Positions 17,274 through 26,973 of a DNA stretch of 64,000 nt are shown piece after piece (position 1 is the stretch's first letter; each line of letters begins with the position of its first letter). The notes under the pieces are model-generated. The model was not told the origin of the DNA. It saw only the letters and a program-made list of their open reading frames with translations, and searched no databases. Origin of the DNA: Glaciecola sp964195425 (GTDB lineage Bacteria > Pseudomonadota > Gammaproteobacteria > Enterobacterales > Alteromonadaceae). The stretch lies in contig CAXMOM010000065.1 in NCBI GenBank assembly GCA_964195425.1, positions 1-64,000 on the forward strand, given 5' to 3'. Position numbers and translations under genes: made by a program.

Positions 17274-20111
17274 ATGATGCAAAATAGCGTGATGAAAGCA
17301 TGGTGGGACTCCTCGCATTTGGCAGGTTCCAACGCTGCTTATGTTGAAGAGTTATACGAAACCTATCTTGAAAACCCTCTTGATGTCTCTGAAAACTGGA
17401 AATCAGTGTTCGATGATTTACCCAAAGTCGACGGTGTTTCAGTTGAGACCAATCACACACATATTCGTGAAGAATTTAAAAAGATGGCTGCCCTTGGGCC
17501 TGCCGCTCGCATGGGTTCTGCTGCGCCAAGCCAAGCTGATTCATCGGGCGATGTTAAGCAGGTTAAGGTGTTGCAACTTATCAATGCTTATCGTTTCAGA
17601 GGGCATCAGCACGCTAATTTGGATCCGCTAGGTTTATGGAAGCAAGAGCGAGTTAGAGACTTAGAACTTTCTTACCATAATTTGTCAGAATCAGATTTTA
17701 ATGCCATTTTCAGTTTAGGTTCTTATGCGGTCGGCAAAGAAAAGATGCCATTAGGCGAATTATTCAAATCACTTAACCGCACTTACGGCGGTTCGATTGG
17801 TTCTGAGTACATGCATATTACTGACACAGAACAAAAACGTTGGATTCAGCATTATCTTGAATCGGTCGAAGCTAAGCCTACATTTAACCGCGAAGCAAAA
17901 ATAAAAATACTCAAAGGACTCGTTGCCGCTGACGGTATGGAAAAATACCTAGGTAATAAATTTACAGGCGCTAAACGTTTCAGTCTTGAAGGCGGAGACT
18001 CGTTGGTTCCTATGCTCAAAGGTCTCATTACAGAAGCGGGTGCAGCGGGTGCCAAAGAAGTTGTTCTAGGTATGGCTCACCGCGGTCGTTTGAATGTCCT
18101 TGTTAATGTCTTAGGTAAAAATCCATCAGTGTTATTTGATGAGTTTGCGGGTAAACATGACGGCACATTAGGTGCTGGTGATGTTAAATATCATGCTGGT
18201 TTTTCTTCAGACTTTGCCACTCCGGGCGGCGATGTTCACTTGGCATTAGCATTCAATCCATCTCACTTAGAAATTGTTAACCCCGTTGTTATGGGGTCGG
18301 TAAGAGCTCGTTTAGCCCGGCGCGACTGCCTCGATGGCTCGGCAGTATTGCCCATTACCATTCACGGTGATGCAGCAATTGCTGGACAGGGTGTAGTGCA
18401 AGAAACGTTTAATATGTCTCAAACCAGAGGCTTCTCTGTTGGTGGCACCGTTCGTATTGTTATCAATAACCAAGTTGGCTTTACGACTTCAAAAATTGAA
18501 GATGCAAGGTCAACTCAATATTGTACCGACATTGCAAAAATGGTGCAGGCACCCATTTTTCACGTCAACGCTGATGATCCTGAGGCAGTTTCGTTTGTAA
18601 CTAAACTAGCGCTCGATTACAGAAATAAATTTAAACGTGACGTTGTTATTGATCTTGTGTGTTATCGACGTCACGGTCACAACGAAGCGGATGAGCCAAG
18701 TGCGACTCAACCGCTTATGTATAAGAAAATTAAAAAACACCCTGTCCCTAGACAAATATATGCTGAGCAGCTCATTGCTGAGGGTATTATTGAAAAGCAC
18801 GAAGTCGATAAGTTAATCGCAGACTATCGTGCGTCGCTTGACCACGGTGCGTGCGTGGTTGAAGAATGGCGTCCAATGACAGAACACTCGGTAGATTGGT
18901 CTCCTTATCTAGGCCATGATTGGGATGTAAAATACGGCGGAGCCGTTACCAAAAAACGTTTGGTCGAATTAGGGCAATCCATTACCAGTTTCCCTGAAAG
19001 TCATAAATTACACTCAAGAATAAATAAACTATATAACGATCGTGTTGCGATGATACGTGGCGAAAGAATGCTCGATTGGGGAATGGCAGAAAACTTAGCG
19101 TATGCCACTATTCTTGATATTGGCACCGATATTCGTATTACAGGTCAAGATTCGGGTCGTGGCACTTTCTTCCATCGCCATGCCGTTTTGCACAATCAAA
19201 CCGATGGTGCTGCTTATCTCCCATTACAGCATTTGCATGCTGAGCAAGGTGAAATAGAAATACACGATTCAGTTTTGTCTGAAGCCGCAGTAATGGCGTT
19301 TGAGTATGGATTTGCAACAGCAGAACCTGCAACATTAACTATTTGGGAAGCCCAGTTCGGTGACTTTGCGAATGGTGCTCAGGTCGTATTTGATCAATTT
19401 ATGTGTTCAGGCGAAGCAAAATGGGGTCGCTTATGCGGTTTGACCGTTTTATTGCCGCATGGCTATGAGGGCCAAGGTCCAGAGCATAGCTCAGCACGTT
19501 TAGAACGGTTCTTACAATTATGCGCAGACCACAATTGGCAGGTGTGTGTGCCGTCTACGCCAGCGCAAGTATATAACATGCTTCGTAGGCAGGCGGTTCG
19601 GCCAATGCGCAAACCGCTTATCGTTATGTCGCCAAAGTCTTTACTACGCCATCCCTTAGCGGTTTCTAGTTTAGAAGAACTAGCTGAAGGTGTTTTTTAC
19701 AACGTCATTGACGAAGTTGATGAGTTAGATACACCAAAAGTAGATAGAGTGGTGATGTGTTCTGGAAAAGTCTACTATGACTTACTAGAACAAAGACGCG
19801 AAAATAAACTTAACAATGTTGCTGTTGTTAGAATAGAACAACTATATCCATTCCCAGGTCAAGAGTTAGAAGTAGTTGTGGCTAAGTATGCACATGTGAA
19901 GGACTGGGTTTGGTGTCAAGAAGAGCCGCAAAATCAAGGTGCTTGGTATAGTAGTCAGCATCATTTCTGGCAATCTATTCCAAAAGGCGCAACACTTACC
20001 TACACGGGGCGTGATGCGTCAGCTTCGCCCGCAGTAGGTTATATATCTGTTCACAATCAGCAGCAAAAAGCGCTGGTTGAAGACGCACTTACAACTAAAC
20101 AAGGAACCTAA
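17274..20111 (+). CDS. sucA: 2-oxoglutarate dehydrogenase E1 component
   Basis: SucA is the thiamine-diphosphate-dependent E1 of the 2-oxoglutarate dehydrogenase complex. The 945-residue protein has the N-terminal SucB-binding segment (WWDSSHLAGSNAAYVEELYE region), RFRGHQHANLDPLG, GMAHRGRLNVLVNVLGK, the ThDP site IHGDAAIAGQGVVQETFNM, and the C-terminal QEEPQNQGAW. Length is near E. coli (933). It begins about 95 bases after the sdhB terminator and its stop is one base before the sucB start codon. Confidence 0.97.
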   Translation: MMQNSVMKAWWDSSHLAGSNAAYVEELYETYLENPLDVSENWKSVFDDLPKVDGVSVETNHTHIREEFKKMAALGPAARMGSAAPSQADSSGDVKQVKVLQLINAYRFRGHQHANLDPLGLWKQERVRDLELSYHNLSESDFNAIFSLGSYAVGKEKMPLGELFKSLNRTYGGSIGSEYMHITDTEQKRWIQHYLESVEAKPTFNREAKIKILKGLVAADGMEKYLGNKFTGAKRFSLEGGDSLVPMLKGLITEAGAAGAKEVVLGMAHRGRLNVLVNVLGKNPSVLFDEFAGKHDGTLGAGDVKYHAGFSSDFATPGGDVHLALAFNPSHLEIVNPVVMGSVRARLARRDCLDGSAVLPITIHGDAAIAGQGVVQETFNMSQTRGFSVGGTVRIVINNQVGFTTSKIEDARSTQYCTDIAKMVQAPIFHVNADDPEAVSFVTKLALDYRNKFKRDVVIDLVCYRRHGHNEADEPSATQPLMYKKIKKHPVPRQIYAEQLIAEGIIEKHEVDKLIADYRASLDHGACVVEEWRPMTEHSVDWSPYLGHDWDVKYGGAVTKKRLVELGQSITSFPESHKLHSRINKLYNDRVAMIRGERMLDWGMAENLAYATILDIGTDIRITGQDSGRGTFFHRHAVLHNQTDGAAYLPLQHLHAEQGEIEIHDSVLSEAAVMAFEYGFATAEPATLTIWEAQFGDFANGAQVVFDQFMCSGEAKWGRLCGLTVLLPHGYEGQGPEHSSARLERFLQLCADHNWQVCVPSTPAQVYNMLRRQAVRPMRKPLIVMSPKSLLRHPLAVSSLEELAEGVFYNVIDEVDELDTPKVDRVVMCSGKVYYDLLEQRRENKLNNVAVVRIEQLYPFPGQELEVVVAKYAHVKDWVWCQEEPQNQGAWYSSQHHFWQSIPKGATLTYTGRDASASPAVGYISVHNQQQKALVEDALTTKQGT

Positions 20112-20112
20112 A

Positions 20113-21600
20113 ATGGCACATGAAATAAAAGTTCCCGTATTACCTGAATCGGTTGCAGATGCAACCATTGCAACTTGGCATGTACAAGCTGGCGATACGG
20201 TAACGCGCGATCAAAATCTGGTAGATATTGAAACCGATAAAGTGGTTTTAGAGGTTGTTTCACCAGCAGATGGCGTAGTTGGCGATATAATATGCGCTGA
20301 GGGAGAAACCGTTTTAGGTGATCAATTAATAGGTTCTGTATCTGAAGGTGCGGTATCGAACACAGGCAATACAGCAGCACCAGCAAAAGCTTCGAGCGCT
20401 GGCTCTAGTGCATCTGCAGGCAAGTCTCAAGATATTAACGTACCCGTTTTGCCTGAATCGGTAGCCGACGCTAGCATTGCAACGTGGCACGTACAGCCAG
20501 GTGAAGCTGTTTTGCGTGATCAAAACTTAGTCGATATTGAAACCGACAAAGTTGTGCTTGAAGTAGTTGCACCTGACGACGGTTCTATTAGTGAGATTCT
20601 CGCTGAAGAAGGCGCTACGGTATTAGCAGAGCAAGTAATCGCCAAATTTGTTAGCGGTGCAGTTGCTAGTGCGCCTGTTGCTGCTAGCGAATCACAAGAC
20701 GCAGATACCGATGCCTTAAGTCCTTCGGTTCGTCGTTTATTGGCTGAAAAAGATATAGATCCAGCCAGTGTTAAAGGCACCGGTAAGGGTGGCCGTGTTA
20801 CTAAAGAAGATGTTGAGCAGTATTTGAAAGCGGCGCCAGTTAGCCGCGCGCCAAAGGCAGCTGCACCAGTGTCAGTTGCACCAAGTGTCGCGGAAGGTGT
20901 TCGCACAGAAAAACGTGTGCCTATGACACGTTTACGTAAAACTATTGCGACTCGTTTGTTAGAGGCCAAAAACACTACGGCGATGTTAACAACGTTTAAC
21001 GAAGTGAATATGAAACCCATTATGGACTTGCGTAAGCAATATCAAGAAGGGTTTGAGAAACGTCACGGTATACGTTTAGGCTTTATGTCTTTTTACGTAA
21101 AAGCGGTTACTGAAGCGCTTAAGCGATTCCCTGAAGTAAACGCATCAATTGATGGCGATGATATTGTTTATCATAACTATTTTGATATCTCTATTGCAGT
21201 GTCTACGCCACGTGGCTTAGTAACGCCAGTATTAAAAGATACTGATACGCTTGGAATGGCCGGCGTTGAAAAAGGTATTAGAGAACTTGCCCTTAAGGGT
21301 CGCGATGGCAAATTGTCACTTGCAGAGATTCAAGGCGGTAATTTCACCATTACTAATGGCGGTGTTTTTGGGTCATTATTATCTACGCCCATTATTAACC
21401 CACCACAAAGCGCGATTTTGGGTATGCATAAAATCCAAGACCGTCCAATGGCAGTGAATGGCAAAGTTGAAATATTACCTATGATGTATTTAGCATTGTC
21501 ATACGATCATAGAATAGTAGATGGTAAAGAATCAGTTGGCTTTTTGGTAACTATTAAAGAGATGCTTGAAGACCCAACTCGATTGATATTAGACGTATAA
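20113..21600 (+). CDS. sucB: 2-oxoglutarate dehydrogenase E2 with two lipoyl domains
   Basis: This dihydrolipoyl succinyltransferase transfers succinyl groups from E1 to CoA. The 495-residue protein has two tandem N-terminal lipoyl domains, each with VPVLPESVADA and the lipoylated lysine in DIETDKVVLEV (about residues 43 and 153), separated by an Ala/Ser-rich linker. Then come the E1/E3-binding domain (SPSVRRLLAEKDID) and the catalytic domain with SYDHRIVDGKESV. E. coli SucB has one lipoyl domain and about 405 residues, so the extra domain accounts for the length. Start ATG at 20113 is preceded by AAGGAA. Confidence 0.96.
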   Translation: MAHEIKVPVLPESVADATIATWHVQAGDTVTRDQNLVDIETDKVVLEVVSPADGVVGDIICAEGETVLGDQLIGSVSEGAVSNTGNTAAPAKASSAGSSASAGKSQDINVPVLPESVADASIATWHVQPGEAVLRDQNLVDIETDKVVLEVVAPDDGSISEILAEEGATVLAEQVIAKFVSGAVASAPVAASESQDADTDALSPSVRRLLAEKDIDPASVKGTGKGGRVTKEDVEQYLKAAPVSRAPKAAAPVSVAPSVAEGVRTEKRVPMTRLRKTIATRLLEAKNTTAMLTTFNEVNMKPIMDLRKQYQEGFEKRHGIRLGFMSFYVKAVTEALKRFPEVNASIDGDDIVYHNYFDISIAVSTPRGLVTPVLKDTDTLGMAGVEKGIRELALKGRDGKLSLAEIQGGNFTITNGGVFGSLLSTPIINPPQSAILGMHKIQDRPMAVNGKVEILPMMYLALSYDHRIVDGKESVGFLVTIKEMLEDPTRLILDV

Positions 21601-21783
21601 GAATTGTCATGAGTTTAGCAAGTTGCCTTGTGGTGAAAGTTACATATCTAAAGGTAACTTACTTGCAGCATGACCAGTAAGAACGCCGGATTAATTATTG
21701 CTTTTGTGATACACTCCTGCGCTGTTTTAAGTGGGTATGTTTACACACATTCTCAATCAACCAACACAATCGGATAAATAACC

Positions 21784-22953
21784 ATGAATTTGCATGAATA
21801 TCAGGGTAAACAGTTATTCAAAGAGTACGGTTTACCCGTTTCTGATGGATACGCTGTTGATACACCACAAGCAGCTGTAGAAGCAGCAGACCGCATTGGC
21901 GGTAGCATGTGGGTAGTTAAGTGTCAGGTACACGCGGGCGGTCGCGGTAAAGCGGGCGGCGTTAAATTAGTCAAGACCAAAGAAGAAATTAGAGCCTTTG
22001 CTCAACATTGGCTTGGCAAAAATTTGGTTACCTACCAAACAGACGAAAAGGGCCAACCGGTCAGCCGTATTCTTGTAGAGTCATGCACAGATATAGCACA
22101 AGAGCTTTATCTTGGCGCAGTTGTTGACCGAACTTCACGTAAAATCGTGTTTATGGCATCAACTGAAGGCGGCGTAGAAATTGAAACTGTGGCTGAACAA
22201 ACCCCAGAGAAGATTCTTAAAGCTGAAATTGATCCACTTGTAGGTGCTCAACCTTTCCAAGCACGCGAAATTGCGTTCAAGTTAGGTTTGAAAGGCGTTC
22301 AAGTTAAGCAGTTTACACAAATTTTTATTGGCCTAGCCAAAATGTTTGAAGATTTGGACTTAGCCCTTATCGAAGTTAATCCGTTAGTGATTAAAGAAGA
22401 TGGTAACTTACATTGCTTAGACGCTAAATTAGCCGTTGATAGTAACGCTATGTATCGTCAGCCTAAAGTACGCGATATGCACGATCCTTCGCAAGAAGAC
22501 GCACGTGAAGCACAAGCGGCTCAGTGGGAACTTAACTATGTTGCTTTAGATGGCAACATTGGTTGCATGGTGAATGGCGCAGGCCTAGCTATGGGAACCA
22601 TGGATATTGTTAAACTACACGGCGGTAACCCTGCTAACTTCCTAGATGTAGGGGGCGGTGCTACTAAAGAACGTGTAACAGAAGCATTCAAAATCATCTT
22701 ATCTGACAGTAACGTAAAAGCGGTGCTGGTCAATATTTTTGGCGGAATTGTACGTTGTGACATGATTGCCGAAGGTATTATTGGCGCGGTTGAAGAAGTA
22801 GGCGTAAATGTTCCTGTAGTCGTAAGATTAGAAGGTAACAACGCCGAGTTAGGCACTAAGAAGTTAGAAGAGTGCGAGCTAAATATTATTGCTGCGGCTA
22901 GTTTGAGCGATGCTGCTCAAAAAGTAGTTGATGCAGCTGGAGGTGCACAGTGA
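21784..22953 (+). CDS. sucC: Succinyl-CoA synthetase beta subunit
   Basis: SucC is the ATP-grasp subunit that couples succinyl-CoA cleavage to nucleotide triphosphate formation. The 389-residue protein (E. coli 388) begins MNLHEYQGKQLF and shows CQVHAGGRGKAGGVKL, EVNPLV and VNIFGGIVRCD. A 183-base gap after sucB, containing a small inverted repeat (AAGTTAC/GTAACTT at 21637-21660), may hold an extra promoter. Its stop overlaps the sucD start. Confidence 0.97.
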   Translation: MNLHEYQGKQLFKEYGLPVSDGYAVDTPQAAVEAADRIGGSMWVVKCQVHAGGRGKAGGVKLVKTKEEIRAFAQHWLGKNLVTYQTDEKGQPVSRILVESCTDIAQELYLGAVVDRTSRKIVFMASTEGGVEIETVAEQTPEKILKAEIDPLVGAQPFQAREIAFKLGLKGVQVKQFTQIFIGLAKMFEDLDLALIEVNPLVIKEDGNLHCLDAKLAVDSNAMYRQPKVRDMHDPSQEDAREAQAAQWELNYVALDGNIGCMVNGAGLAMGTMDIVKLHGGNPANFLDVGGGATKERVTEAFKIILSDSNVKAVLVNIFGGIVRCDMIAEGIIGAVEEVGVNVPVVVRLEGNNAELGTKKLEECELNIIAAASLSDAAQKVVDAAGGAQ

Positions 22954-23822
22954 GCGTCTTAATTAACAAAGATACAAAAGTTATTTGCCAAGGATTTACT
23001 GGCGGACAAGGTACTTTTCATTCAGAGCAAGCTATTGAATACGGTACCAAAATGGTAGGTGGTGTAACACCTGGGAAAGGCGGTACTACGCATTTGGGTT
23101 TGCCAGTATTTGATACTGTTGCCGACGCGGTTAAACAAACAGGCGCAACTGCAACTGTTATTTATGTACCGGCACCATTTTGTAAAGATTCAATTATTGA
23201 AGCTGCGGACGCAGGTATTGAGCTGATTGTTTGTATTACCGAAGGTATTCCAACTATCGACATGCTGTATGTAAAAGAGTATATCTCGCATAAAGGCGTT
23301 CGAATGATTGGTCCAAACTGCCCAGGCGTAATCACGCCAGGTGAATGTAAAATTGGTATTATGCCAGGTCACATTCATAAAGCAGGTAAAGTAGGAATAG
23401 TATCGCGTTCAGGTACACTTACTTATGAAGCCGTTAAGCAAACTACAGATGAAGGCTTTGGCCAATCTACTTGTGTAGGTATAGGCGGAGACCCAATTCC
23501 GGGTTCTAACTTTATTGATATTTTAGAGTTGTTTGAGAAAGATCCTGCTACTGAAGCTATCGTAATGATTGGTGAAATTGGCGGTAATGCAGAAGAAGAA
23601 GCTGCCGAATATATCAAAGAGCATGTCACTAAACCTGTAGTCTCTTACATTGCTGGTGTAACTGCACCTGCTGGTAAACGTATGGGTCATGCCGGCGCTA
23701 TCATCGCTGGTGGTAAAGGTACAGCCGATGAGAAATTCAAAGCTTTAGAAGCGGCCGGTGTTAAAACGGTGCGTTCACTTGCTGAGATAGGTAAAGGATT
23801 ACGCGAAATTACTGGTTGGTAA
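22950..23822 (+). CDS. sucD: Succinyl-CoA synthetase alpha subunit
   Basis: SucD binds CoA and carries the phosphohistidine intermediate of succinyl-CoA synthetase. The 290-residue protein has the Rossmann CoA-binding start CQGFTGGQGTFHSEQAI, GPNCPGVITPGECKIGI and the active histidine in GKRMGHAGAIIAGG. It starts with GTG inside the sucC stop (GTGA overlap), so the pair is translationally coupled. A terminator follows. Confidence 0.97.
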   Translation: MSVLINKDTKVICQGFTGGQGTFHSEQAIEYGTKMVGGVTPGKGGTTHLGLPVFDTVADAVKQTGATATVIYVPAPFCKDSIIEAADAGIELIVCITEGIPTIDMLYVKEYISHKGVRMIGPNCPGVITPGECKIGIMPGHIHKAGKVGIVSRSGTLTYEAVKQTTDEGFGQSTCVGIGGDPIPGSNFIDILELFEKDPATEAIVMIGEIGGNAEEEAAEYIKEHVTKPVVSYIAGVTAPAGKRMGHAGAIIAGGKGTADEKFKALEAAGVKTVRSLAEIGKGLREITGW

Positions 23823-23844
23823 TCGCCCGTTGTACTTGCTAAAC

Positions 23845-23872
23845 AAAAACCCGCTAATTGGCGGGTTTTTTT
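23845..23872. terminator. Terminator after sucD
   Basis: AAAAACCCGC and GCGGGTTTTT flank a six-base loop and the run of T continues to seven. It lies between convergent sucD and the mechanosensitive channel gene. Confidence 0.8.
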
Positions 23873-23914
23873 ATGGGTAAATGTTTATTTTGTTAAATAA
23901 GCTCTACGATCAAA

Positions 23915-25222
23915 TTAGCGAGATGTAGGGTCTTGTGGGTTTAATATCCGTACTTCTCGTTGTGGGAATGGAATTTCGATACCATTTTCGCGCAGGGTCT
24001 CAAGGATAGTCAACATTAAATCTCCGCCAACGCGGTTTTTACCATCGTCTATACCTTCCATCCAGAACTCGACGAACATATTGATACCTGAATCACCAAA
24101 GCCTTCAATTTCACAATCGGGCCTTTCTTCAAAGGGCACATCTTTGCCACTAATAACTTTTGGATGCTCTGCAACGGCTACTTTAATTAACTCAACCATT
24201 GAGCGCACGTCCGTAGAGTAAGGTACCGAGAAGTCAACTTTATAACGTTGTTTTGGGTCTTTATGCGACCAGTTTACCAACAGGTTTGAAATAAACATTT
24301 CGTTGGGTACTAATATATCTTTCCCATCGTATGTTTCTAATACTGCGTAGCGCATTCTAAATTCACGAACAAAGCCAGTTTGACCGTTATCAAGTTCAAC
24401 ATAATCGCCAATGGTCAGGGACTTATCTAACAAAATAATAATGCCCGACACAAAGTTTGACGCGATGGATTGTAATCCTAAGCCAATCCCTACGCCTAAA
24501 GCGCCACCAAACACGGCGAGAGTTGTTAAGTTTATGCCCATTACATTGAGCAATAATAAGATGATGATACAAAACAGCGAGACTTCAAATAATTTGGTGA
24601 ATACTTCTTTGGTAGGCACATCTAAGGCGACTTGCTTTTTGATTATAGCCTTGCCAAAAGTATTTGATACACGACCTAACCAAAACAACAATAACCCAAA
24701 TATCAATACTCTCAAAAATCCATAGGCCGACACGTTCACATTGCCAGCTTCTATCGAGATGCCCTCAAGGACTATAATAAGATCGTTCAATAAATCAACG
24801 ACATGTAAGAACAATATGGGTAAGCCAATCCATTTAAAAAGACGGACAGCAAATTGGCTTGTGACAAAAGTGGTAATGGCAGAATAAAAGAATAAGAGTA
24901 CAGCAACTGCCAAAATGAAGCGGATAAACCAATAATCATATTCTAAAGACAATACGACTTGGTAGGCTATTTTAATGAAAAATAGGCCCAGCAGAGGCGC
25001 CAAGATAATGCCGATATTAAAGGCTAATTTTTTCAGCGGATGGGAGTGTTCATCGGGGCTTACTTTTAAAACGGTAATGTTTCGTTTAACGAATAAGGCA
25101 ATAACATAAGCTAATGTATACAAGGTGACGACCACCACAAGTTGAATATAGGTTTGTGGATCTCGAAAAACAGTCGCGATAAGCTGACTAATATTATTTA
25201 CGGTTTCAGATAAGTGATTCAT
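23915..25222 (-). CDS. MscS-family mechanosensitive channel
   Basis: The 435-residue inner-membrane protein has about five to six N-terminal spans, then the pore helix LTTLAVFGGALGVGIGLGLQ, which matches the Ala/Gly-rich TM3 of MscS, and the beta domain beginning IILLDKSLTIGDYVEL with VREFRMRYAVLETYDG and NEMFISN. MscS channels release solutes during osmotic downshock. It is longer than E. coli MscS (286) because of extra N-terminal spans, resembling the YbdG/KefA-like branch. It converges on sucD. Confidence 0.88.
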   Translation of the reverse strand: MNHLSETVNNISQLIATVFRDPQTYIQLVVVVTLYTLAYVIALFVKRNITVLKVSPDEHSHPLKKLAFNIGIILAPLLGLFFIKIAYQVVLSLEYDYWFIRFILAVAVLLFFYSAITTFVTSQFAVRLFKWIGLPILFLHVVDLLNDLIIVLEGISIEAGNVNVSAYGFLRVLIFGLLLFWLGRVSNTFGKAIIKKQVALDVPTKEVFTKLFEVSLFCIIILLLLNVMGINLTTLAVFGGALGVGIGLGLQSIASNFVSGIIILLDKSLTIGDYVELDNGQTGFVREFRMRYAVLETYDGKDILVPNEMFISNLLVNWSHKDPKQRYKVDFSVPYSTDVRSMVELIKVAVAEHPKVISGKDVPFEERPDCEIEGFGDSGINMFVEFWMEGIDDGKNRVGGDLMLTILETLRENGIEIPFPQREVRILNPQDPTSR

Positions 25223-25313
25223 GGAGTAACATTAATTCTGTTCTAGTTATTATCAGTACAAGATACTAAATATTTTCATTAAGTCATAATAATTCTTTTT
25301 AATAATTGGCATT

Positions 25314-26675
25314 AATGAAAGTCAAACAGGGCCCATAAATGAAGCAAGTAGTAAAAAAGTCGTTATAGCTGATGGTTGCACTGCTGGATGGATCGCGGCT
25401 AATTTATTGGCGACTAAATGGCAAAATTTGCCAATAGAAATAACGTTGGTTGAGTCTCCTGATATTGGCATTATTGGCGTAGGTGAAGGCTCAACACCTA
25501 GTTTAAAACGTTTTTTGAAACACTACATATTTCAGAACAAGCATGGATGCCAAAATGCAATGTTATTTACAAGCTTAGCATCACCTTTGCCAATTGGAGC
25601 CCACAATCGGGTATCGATGCCTATGCGCATCCATTTACAAGTCAGGTAGATACCTTTAGCTACAAAGTATTTAATATGAATTGCCGAACCCGGCGTTTGG
25701 GCTTATTTACGAATACAACACCGGGCGACTTTTCATAAACTCTGTTTTATCAGCGCAAGGTAAGCTTACTCATGCACCTGCTCATTTTCCATTTCCGATT
25801 GAATACGGCTATCACTTTGATTCTTATCTAATGGGCGAGTTTTTATCGGGGCATTCAAAGTCACTTGGTCTAAGCCATAGTCAGCAAAAAATTGAAGACG
25901 TAATCATCAATACCAATGGTAATATCGCCGCTATTATTCTTGAGAATAATCAGAAGGTAGAAGGCGACTTATTCATTGATTGCACCGGTTTTGCATCATT
26001 GCTAATTGGTAAGGCATTAAACACACTGTTTGAATCTTTCAGCGATAACTTATTCAACGACGCGGCAGTTGTATTTCCTACATCGCCTTTATCACCTTTG
26101 CCCCTTGAAACAAAAGCAAGCGCGCTGTCATGTGGATGGGCGTGGCATATTCCGCTGGTAAATAGAACAAGCAATGGTTAAGTATATGCTAGCAAGTACT
26201 TGTCGGCGCAAGCGGCTGAAGATGAATTACGAGCACATTTGCAATTAGGGCCAGACGTCAAAGCTCGCCACTTGAATATGCGAGTGGGGCAGCGCAGTCA
26301 ACACTGGCACAAAAACTGTTTAGCCTTAGGGCTTTCGCAAGGCTTTATTGGCCCCTAGAGGCGACAGCATTACATTTGGTTTAACTAACGTGTGAGCTTT
26401 TTGCCGATTCGCTGAATCAAAATCTAGATTCAATGCCCATAGGTAAAGGCTGGACACAGCAGGGGCAAGCCGACTTTAATGATGATATAGATGCACTTAT
26501 CACCAAATTGCAATTGGGTGAGCACTTTAATGCTAATTCATGGAATGCTATTTTGGCTGGCTATGGTACTTTTCCATTGTTAGCACAAGATCAACCCGGG
26601 CAAGGGGACATGTACAAAGACAAAAACATCGGTGATTTTTTTTCGAAATGTGCAATAAACTTCCCGTATAATTAA
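25314..26675 (+). pseudogene. Broken tryptophan-halogenase-like flavoprotein
   Basis: Fragments in several frames together resemble a flavin-dependent tryptophan halogenase: KKVVIADGCTAGWIAANLL (the FAD loop, where family members have GGGTAGW), VGVGEG-like GVGEGSTPSLKRFL, AWMPKCNVIYKLSI, GYHFDS, DLFIDCTGFASLLIG, and a late RQ-like region RVGQRSQHWHKN. Frames change near 25.55 kb and 25.68 kb, and stops interrupt at about 26.18 and 26.36 kb. No good start codon is in frame with the FAD motif. In Alteromonadales such genes commonly sit beside TonB receptors of glycan loci, as here. Boundaries are approximate. Confidence 0.82.
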
Positions 26676-26973
26676 CAAGCCCGAGCATTATAAACTCATT
26701 ATTTACCACAACATCCAATATAAAATTAACGCTTTGTTAACAAATCATTATTCATTAATTAATTCTTCATTATAAAGCTGAGAGCCTTAAATTAAGCTGT
26801 AAACGTCTATTCATTCGTGCAAAACGCTATGAATACATATGCATGTAGATGTTAAAATTCAGTGGGAAATGTAACATCTATGTAGATGGTTGAAGCTGCT
26901 TCTAATTGCTAATTCAATATGCAAGGTCGTGATTCAGCACTAACATTATATTCTACTTAAATGAGACATGCGT
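26676..26973. other. AT-rich leader of the broken TonB receptor
   Basis: No gene is visible. An imperfect 16-base dyad, ATGAATACATATGCAT at 26829-26844 (12 of 16 positions symmetrical), could be an old LacI-type operator, but this is weak. Confidence 0.25.
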
